NCBI GenBank assembly: GCA_002314195.1
Contig: DCCQ01000117.1
Location: forward strand, 220 to 19,025
Direction of reading: 5' to 3'
Length of the DNA stretch: 18,806 bases
Origin: Bacteroidales bacterium UBA1077
GTDB taxonomy: Bacteria > Bacteroidota > Bacteroidia > Bacteroidales > UBA932
Below, piece by piece: positions 13,685 through 18,806 of this stretch. Position numbers and translations under genes: made by a program. Below the pieces are notes generated by a model that made no database searches, was not told where the DNA came from, and was given only the letters and a program-made list of their open reading frames with translations. Each line of letters opens with the position of its first letter. Position 1 is the first letter of the stretch.

Positions 13685-16654
13685 CTACATCCTTGGAGGC
13701 GGTGGGCCCATCGGGCCGCGGCCCATGCCAGGACCGCCTCTACGTCCGTCTCTGCCGCCGAAGTTGCCGAAGCGGTACGTCAGGGAGACGACTATGTAAC
13801 GGCCGAGAGTGTTGTTCAGGGTCTCGGTGTGGTAGTTCGAGGAATCGGAGATTGAGAGATTCTTGGCCTGATCGAGGATGTCGTAGGCGTTCAGGGCAAG
13901 GGTGAACTTGTCCTTGAACAGGAGTTTGGTGATCTTGGCGTTCAGAATCAACTGGGTTCCCTGATCGGTCGTGTAGCCGTTGTACCAGTTGTAGTTGCCA
14001 TCGGCAACGATTCCGAATCCGCCCGGAACAGTCCAGTTCATCGAGGCGGTCACCTGATTGCTCCACGTCATATTCGTTGATTGGTTGGCGATTGTGTACC
14101 AGGACTTTGACATTCTGGTTCGACCGCCGGCTGTGAGTTCCACGATGTCATTGCGGTAAGTAATGCGGAGACGCTCGGTAAGACCCACTGTCTGAAGTTT
14201 GTTCAGAGTAAAGTCAAGGCTATGGAAATCCTCAAGGAACTTGTCAGCGAGGAAGTTCTCGGCATTGAAATTGTCCCCTTCGTAATAGCGGCTCATGTCG
14301 AAATTTGAAGAACCAACATAAGACGATGACCTGGAATAACTTGCCCTTGTCATATTGAATATGCTGAAGTTTGACTTCGCGATCGGAGTGTTCAGCATCA
14401 CTCTGAAACTACCGTTGTAGGAATCCTTACCATTGACAGGGATTGAATACTGCACACCGTTGGTGCCGTACCATTGTGCGTTCACAATCGGATTCTTTAC
14501 GATGCCTCCGTCGATTCCTGCGTTGACCGAGAGGAAGGTCTTCTTGTTGGTGTGGCGGAAATCGCTTCTGAAATCGTGGTTGAAATATGGCTCAAGGTAC
14601 ATGTTACCGAATGAGACGTTGAGAGGGTTGGTGTTGTCAGGCACTCTCATCAACTGACTCACAGAAGGCTGCTGCGAGCGGCCGAAATAGAAACCGCGTA
14701 CATTAGTGTTGTCATCGATGTCGTACCAAAGCATAGCCTGCGGAGCCCAATTAAGGACGTGGCTGTCGTAGGTATCATAGCCGCTTGTCTCGTTGTGGGT
14801 GTCGGTCGGGTTGGCGCTCACTCCGGCCTGAGCACGGAGTTTATCTTTCTGGTAAACAAAGTTTGCTCCGATTGTTTGATTAACATAACGATTGACAATC
14901 TCACTGGAATAGACGCTGTTAGCGACCTCGCCAAGCGGGTTGTAAATCAGATTTGACGCACTGAAATCCTCAACAACACCGCTGTCATAAGTGTTCTTCT
15001 TTGAAGATGTCCTGTTCCACGATGCCTCGTAGTTGGCCTCGACAAAGAAACCTTTGCCCAACGGCTCTGTGTAAGTTAGGCGTCCGCTCAAAGACTTCGT
15101 GTCCTGATTCTGATTGTAGCGTTGGTTGATGATGGAGTCCGAAGGATTCTCAATATCCTCATAAGTTCTTGTCAAAGACTGGTTGAAGCCGTTGGTCTCG
15201 TTGCCGCTGAAATTGTAACGGGCGTTGAACGAGAGCGTTCTGCCGGCCTTGCCGAGTTTCTGGCGGAAGAGGAAGAAACCATTTGTCTTCCAGTTGTTGT
15301 TGGAACCGGTGTTGCTGGTGAAACCGTCATTCGTTCTGGAAGTCGCCCCGTTTCTCTCAGTCAAGGTCGAGAACTCAGAAATCTCATTGAAGTCTCCGTT
15401 ACCGAAACTGACCTGCGGCTGGAACAAGATCGAGGTGTTCTCCGAGAACTTATGCTCCAGGCGGACTCCGAAACGGTGACCGTCAGAATTGGTCGTGTTG
15501 GATCCCTTGTTGTTATAGATAAGGTTGTGGTCGTCAAGGTAGGTGATCTTCTTGCTCTCCTCCTCGACATAAGTCTCATTGTTGTTGTAGAGGTAGTTGC
15601 CGCCGAGATCCATCTTGCCGTCAAACAGGCTGGTGTTGCCGTTCAGACCGCCCATCCAGGACGTTGTGATTCCGTTGCCAGGACCCCAACCACGGCTTCC
15701 GCGGCCCATTCCGCCACCACCGCCGCGCATTCCCTGCATCATGCTTCCGGCCAGGTCGTTAAAGCCTCGGTTGTTGGTGTTGTTGCCGTTGATGATGACG
15801 CTGAGTTGATTCTTATCTGTAAAACGACCAAGGAACCCGGCTCCTTGATAGCGCCAGTCACCGTTACCGGATGACAACTCAGAGCCAGAGACTTGCTTGC
15901 GGACATCGTGGCCGGCTCCCGCCATAATGTTTCCGAAAAGACCATTCATCATGCCCTTTTGAATAGAGAGATCGATGACAGTCTCATCGTTGCCGTCATC
16001 GATGCCGGTAAACTCAGCCTGCTCGGACTTCTTCTCGACCACCTTAACCTTGTCAATGATCTTTGCGGGAATATTCTTGGACGCGAGTTGCGGGTCGTCA
16101 AGGAAGAATGTCTTGCCGTCGATTGTTATCTTGCTGATTGTCTGTCCGTTCGCAGTGACAGTCCCGTCCTCGGAAACCTCCACGCCTGGGAGCTTTTTCA
16201 ACAGGTCTTCCAAGACATCATTTTCGGTTGTCTTGAATGACGATGCGTTATATTCAATAGTGTCCTTCTTGATCACGATCGGGTTGCCTGTGGCGGAGAC
16301 ACTTGCGGCATCCAGAACCTGCTTGTCAGGATCCATTTTCAGGACACCGAGATCCAGTTTTCCTTTGACCTCCACATCCTTGGTGAGAGTCTTATAGCCA
16401 AGAAGTTCAGCCTTAAGGACATATTTCCCTGCGGCTACTTTCTCAAATGTGGTCTTGCCCTTGTCGTCACTGAGGGCATACTTGTAGGGTTTGGTGTCCC
16501 CCGGTTTCGTGATGGAAACGGTGGCGAATCCGACCGCCTCTCCGGTGGAAGAATCCGTAAGCGACAATGTGACCGTGCCGCCACCCTGGGCAAAGGCCAA
16601 AGAAAAAGCCGACATGATGCCGGCTACAAAAGTGATGAATTTCTTTAAGTTCAT
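13685..16654 (-). CDS. Outer-membrane beta-barrel protein with regulatory-like and plug domains
   Basis: The 989-residue protein has a Sec signal peptide (1-22, AFA before Gln23). A carboxypeptidase-regulatory-like beta-sandwich follows (about 28-108, GFATVSITKPGDTKPYK). A plug-like domain (about 125-235) contains DVLEDLLKKLPGVEVSEDG and TIDGKTFFLDDP. A large beta-barrel runs to about residue 965, with the last strand IVVSLTYRFGNF. This is the layout of Bacteroidetes TonB-receptor-like barrel proteins (outer membrane protein beta-barrel family 3). No SusD partner is next to it, so a glycan-uptake role is not supported. Oddities are a Gly-rich loop (308-327, MRGGGGGMGRG) and a C-terminal Gly/Arg/Pro tail (966-989, ending PPPPRM) beyond the barrel. 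The substrate is unknown. Confidence 0.88.
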   Translation of the reverse strand: MNLKKFITFVAGIMSAFSLAFAQGGGTVTLSLTDSSTGEAVGFATVSITKPGDTKPYKYALSDDKGKTTFEKVAAGKYVLKAELLGYKTLTKDVEVKGKLDLGVLKMDPDKQVLDAASVSATGNPIVIKKDTIEYNASSFKTTENDVLEDLLKKLPGVEVSEDGTVTANGQTISKITIDGKTFFLDDPQLASKNIPAKIIDKVKVVEKKSEQAEFTGIDDGNDETVIDLSIQKGMMNGLFGNIMAGAGHDVRKQVSGSELSSGNGDWRYQGAGFLGRFTDKNQLSVIINGNNTNNRGFNDLAGSMMQGMRGGGGGMGRGSRGWGPGNGITTSWMGGLNGNTSLFDGKMDLGGNYLYNNNETYVEEESKKITYLDDHNLIYNNKGSNTTNSDGHRFGVRLEHKFSENTSILFQPQVSFGNGDFNEISEFSTLTERNGATSRTNDGFTSNTGSNNNWKTNGFFLFRQKLGKAGRTLSFNARYNFSGNETNGFNQSLTRTYEDIENPSDSIINQRYNQNQDTKSLSGRLTYTEPLGKGFFVEANYEASWNRTSSKKNTYDSGVVEDFSASNLIYNPLGEVANSVYSSEIVNRYVNQTIGANFVYQKDKLRAQAGVSANPTDTHNETSGYDTYDSHVLNWAPQAMLWYDIDDNTNVRGFYFGRSQQPSVSQLMRVPDNTNPLNVSFGNMYLEPYFNHDFRSDFRHTNKKTFLSVNAGIDGGIVKNPIVNAQWYGTNGVQYSIPVNGKDSYNGSFRVMLNTPIAKSNFSIFNMTRASYSRSSSYVGSSNFDMSRYYEGDNFNAENFLADKFLEDFHSLDFTLNKLQTVGLTERLRITYRNDIVELTAGGRTRMSKSWYTIANQSTNMTWSNQVTASMNWTVPGGFGIVADGNYNWYNGYTTDQGTQLILNAKITKLLFKDKFTLALNAYDILDQAKNLSISDSSNYHTETLNNTLGRYIVVSLTYRFGNFGGRDGRRGGPGMGRGPMGPPPPRM

Positions 16655-16802
16655 AAGGAATACTCAACTAATCAACCTAACGCTTCTTTTGACAGAAAAA
16701 TGCGGTTCTGGTTTAATCCACACGGCAAAAAATGCAGAATAAAAAAAGAATATTACACATGAATATATCAGAGCGAAGCGAAGTTGCAGTATTGCACGGC
16801 AA

Positions 16803-17357
16803 TCACTTCACCCTATCCGGATGCTCTTTGATGAATTTCTCCCAACCTCCGGAGCCTTTGACCTTCGCCAAAGGGTTGGAAATATTATAGTAATGACAAA
16901 GGGCAATCGCAAGCGCATCCGACGCATCCAGATGCTCCGGCTGGAAATCCACGCCCAACGTCTTGCGTAACATCACGCTCACCTGCTCCTTGGAAGCGGC
17001 TCCGTTGCCAGTGACCGCCTGCTTGGCCTCCCGGGGAGCATATTCAGAGATATCCGTGATGCCATATTCAAGAGCAGCGAGCATCGCGGCCCCTTGCGCA
17101 CGCCCCAGCTTCAGAATGACTTGCGCGTTTTTGCCGTAGAACGGCGACTCCAGCGCCATCTCGGTGCCGTGGTAGGTCTTGCAGACTTCGGTGACGGTGT
17201 CATAAATCTGCCGAAGTTTTGAATATGCGTCCGCCTCTTTCCGAAGGTCCAGAACGCCCATATCCACGAACACGGGTTTGCCGCTGATGACATCAATGAC
17301 CCCGAAACCAAGGAGATTGGTTCCGGGGTCTATTCCTATGATGGTTGTCTTTGGCAT
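16803..17357 (-). CDS. ruvC: Crossover junction endodeoxyribonuclease RuvC
   Basis: RuvC resolves Holliday junctions, working with RuvAB. The 184-residue length is normal. The RNase H-fold acidic residues are visible: Asp10 in IGIDPGTNLLGFG, Glu70 in ALESPFYGKNAQ, and Asp144/Asp147 in HLDASDALAIALCH, matching E. coli Asp7, Glu66, Asp138 and Asp141. The C-terminal extension after 160 (KVKGSGGWEKFIKEHPDRVK) is short and basic. It lies 133 bases downstream of serS on the same strand, with a hairpin between them. The ATG is followed at once by the conserved first strand. Confidence 0.95.
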   Translation of the reverse strand: MPKTTIIGIDPGTNLLGFGVIDVISGKPVFVDMGVLDLRKEADAYSKLRQIYDTVTEVCKTYHGTEMALESPFYGKNAQVILKLGRAQGAAMLAALEYGITDISEYAPREAKQAVTGNGAASKEQVSVMLRKTLGVDFQPEHLDASDALAIALCHYYNISNPLAKVKGSGGWEKFIKEHPDRVK

Positions 17358-17447
17358 AATTGCACTCGCTTCAAATTCTTACAATATTCTTTCTCGTTCC
17401 AAATGAATTGCAAAGACAACTTAATTCACGTTAGCCTTTTCCTAAAT

Positions 17448-17466
17448 CCCTCTCCTCGGGGGAGGG
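17448..17466. terminator. GC-rich stem-loop downstream of serS
   Basis: CCCTCTCC (17448-17455) pairs with GGGGAGGG (17459-17466), with one T-G wobble and a 3-nt loop. On the minus strand it lies 25 bases after the serS stop, followed by only a short T run, so it is a weak intrinsic terminator or an intergenic palindrome. A second small hairpin (CCGC-AA-GCGG) lies beside it near 17475. Confidence 0.45.
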
Positions 17467-17490
17467 ACTTACCTCCGCAAGCGGTGAGTT

Positions 17491-18762
17491 TTAGTCAATG
17501 CAGTCGAATCCGGTGTAAGGACGGAGAACCTCAGGGATAACAATCTTGTCGTCCTTCTGGTTGTCCTCAAGCAGGGCGGCGACCACACGTGGGAGAGCGA
17601 GCGAGCTTCCATTCAGGGTGTGGCAGAGCTGCATCTTGCCCTCCGCGTCACGGTAGCGCAGGTGCAGACGGTTCGCCTGATAGGTCTCGAAGTTGGAAAC
17701 AGATGAGATCTCAAGCCAACGTCCCTGGGCTGCTGACCACAACTCGAAATCGTAGGTGATGGCTGAGGTGAAGCTCAGGTCGCCACCGCAAAGACGAAGG
17801 ATCCTGTACTTCAGACCGAGCTTGTTGACGATGCCCTCAACGTGGGCAACCATCTCGTCCAGAGCCGCATAGGAATTCTCAGGCTTCTCGATGCGCACGA
17901 TCTCGACCTTGTCGAACTGATGCAGACGATTCAGGCCTCTCACGTCCTTGCCGTAGGAACCAGCCTCGCGGCGGAAGCACGGAGTGTAGGCGGTCATCTT
18001 CTGCGGGAAGTCATCATTGCCGAGAATGACATCTCTGAATATGTTGGTGACAGGCACCTCGGCTGTAGGGATGAGATAGAAGTCATCCAGACCCACGTAG
18101 TACATCTGGGCCTCTTTGTCAGGCAGCTGACCGGTACCGAAACCTGAGGCGGCGTTGACCATGATCGGCGGCTCGACCTCCTTGTAGCCGGCGGCCGTGT
18201 TGATGTCGAGGAAGAAGTTGATGAGTGCTCTCTGGAGTTTCGCGCCCTTGCCCTTATAGACAGGGAATCCGGCTCCGGTAAGCTTCACACCAAGGTCAAA
18301 GTCGATGATGTCGTATTTCTTGGCGAGTTCCCAGTGAGGAAGAGCGTGCTCAGGAAGGTTGACCTCTGGACCGCCCATCTTCACAACCTGGTTGTCCTCG
18401 GCTCCCTTTCCAGGGATAACGAGGTCGCAAGGCATATTCGGAAGGAGAACCAACTGGGCGTTGAGTTCCTTGTTGTTCTCGTCAGCCTTGGCGAGGAGTT
18501 CTGATGACTTCTCCTTGAGTTCGGCGACCTCTTTCTTCACCTCTTCGGCCTCGGCCTTCTTGCCGTCTTTCATCAGACCGCCAATCTGCTTGGTGAGCTG
18601 ATTCTGCTTGGCCACGATGGCGTCGCTCTCTGTCTGGAGAGCCCTTCTGTTGGTGTCCAGTTCGAGGACTTTTTCAACGATGGCCCTCGCATCGAAATTC
18701 TTTACTGCCAGCTTCTCGATCACGTGCTGCGGATCGTCACGAAGCGTCTTGAGTGTTAGCAT
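17491..18762 (-). CDS. serS: Seryl-tRNA synthetase
   Basis: This class II synthetase charges tRNA-Ser with serine. The 423-residue length is standard. The N-terminal two-helix coiled-coil arm (about 28-104, rich in Lys/Glu) grips the tRNA variable loop. The catalytic core shows PTAEVPVTN (232-240, serine pocket), motif 2 CFRREAGSYGKDVRGLNRLHQF (262-283), LEISSVSNFETYQANR (350-365) and motif 3 LNGSSLALPRVVAALLEDNQ (383-402). The start codon is directly before the conserved LTLKTLRDDP. Only 44 bases of upstream sequence are present; they contain TTTTTTGTTTG but no clean -7 element before the window ends. Confidence 0.97.
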   Translation of the reverse strand: MLTLKTLRDDPQHVIEKLAVKNFDARAIVEKVLELDTNRRALQTESDAIVAKQNQLTKQIGGLMKDGKKAEAEEVKKEVAELKEKSSELLAKADENNKELNAQLVLLPNMPCDLVIPGKGAEDNQVVKMGGPEVNLPEHALPHWELAKKYDIIDFDLGVKLTGAGFPVYKGKGAKLQRALINFFLDINTAAGYKEVEPPIMVNAASGFGTGQLPDKEAQMYYVGLDDFYLIPTAEVPVTNIFRDVILGNDDFPQKMTAYTPCFRREAGSYGKDVRGLNRLHQFDKVEIVRIEKPENSYAALDEMVAHVEGIVNKLGLKYRILRLCGGDLSFTSAITYDFELWSAAQGRWLEISSVSNFETYQANRLHLRYRDAEGKMQLCHTLNGSSLALPRVVAALLEDNQKDDKIVIPEVLRPYTGFDCID

Positions 18763-18806
18763 AGTATATGAATAGTTTAATTACAAACAAAAAAGAGGAC
18801 AGGCAC

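Noticed and set aside
15122..15874. 250-residue plus-strand frame opposite the outer-membrane gene
   Set aside because: It is wholly antisense to a well-supported barrel gene, with repetitive Val/Glu/Ala composition and no recognisable domain. It is a mirror of codon bias on the other strand.
16655..16802. Possible small gene or promoter motif between ruvC and the outer-membrane gene
   Set aside because: There is no supported frame and no TAnnTTTG match in the right place; only AT-rich sequence with two GAATAT sites.
442..18439. GAATAT excess explained as a Glu-Tyr codon-pair preference
   Set aside because: The hexamer is also enriched as Ile-Phe, Tyr-Ser, Asn-Met and in noncoding gaps and on both strands, so a single codon pair cannot explain it.

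Overview
The window looks like a chromosomal stretch from a member of the Bacteroidota, most likely Bacteroidales, with a moderately GC-rich coding bias. The evidence is the Bacteroidetes-type -7 promoter element TAnnTTTG ahead of several genes (TATCTTTG at 1931, 6463 and, on the minus strand, 1891), few Shine-Dalgarno sites, a carboxypeptidase-regulatory-like/plug/beta-barrel outer-membrane protein, a lipoprotein S41 protease, and a PASTA protein without a kinase next to rluD. No rRNA, tRNA, CRISPR array, insertion sequence or prophage was seen.

Layout. 1-359 holds no gene but has three short hairpin repeats. 360-1835 (-) is a lipoprotein S41/PDZ protease. It is divergent from murI-pncB (1962-4286, +), which ends at a strong stem-loop terminator (4441-4468). 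4469-4686 has no gene but is rich in mutually exclusive hairpins. xseA-xseB (6422-4687, -) encode exonuclease VII and are separated by a hairpin repeat. A long co-oriented run follows (6499-12245, +): engB, prs, a small Cys-rich membrane protein, der, a LysE-type exporter, a PASTA membrane protein and rluD. Next is an AT-rich AAA/DUF4143-type ATPase (12322-13594, +), broken by a one-base frame change at an A8 tract and flanked by alternating TGAAAA palindromes and a 22-bp perfect terminator stem. The minus-strand block 18762-13685 holds serS, ruvC and the large outer-membrane protein.

Functionally this is mostly core metabolism: cell-wall D-glutamate supply (murI), NAD salvage (pncB) and its co-substrate PRPP (prs), DNA repair and recombination (xseAB, ruvC), ribosome assembly and modification (engB, der, rluD) and tRNA charging (serS). 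The accessory elements are the ATPase cassette, the outer-membrane protein and the S41 lipoprotein.

The most unusual signal is not a gene. The hexamer GAATAT (reverse ATATTC) occurs about 53 times by hand count, where base composition predicts roughly 7-8. It occurs in every reading frame, on both strands without bias, and between genes, and it overrides normal codon choice (all four Glu-Tyr pairs in pncB are GAA-TAT although nearly every other Tyr there is TAC). Secondary signals are a hairpin repeat whose loop is conserved but whose arms differ and are compensated, a second 32-bp repeat pair, and the A8 tract plus palindromic operator-like array at the ATPase.
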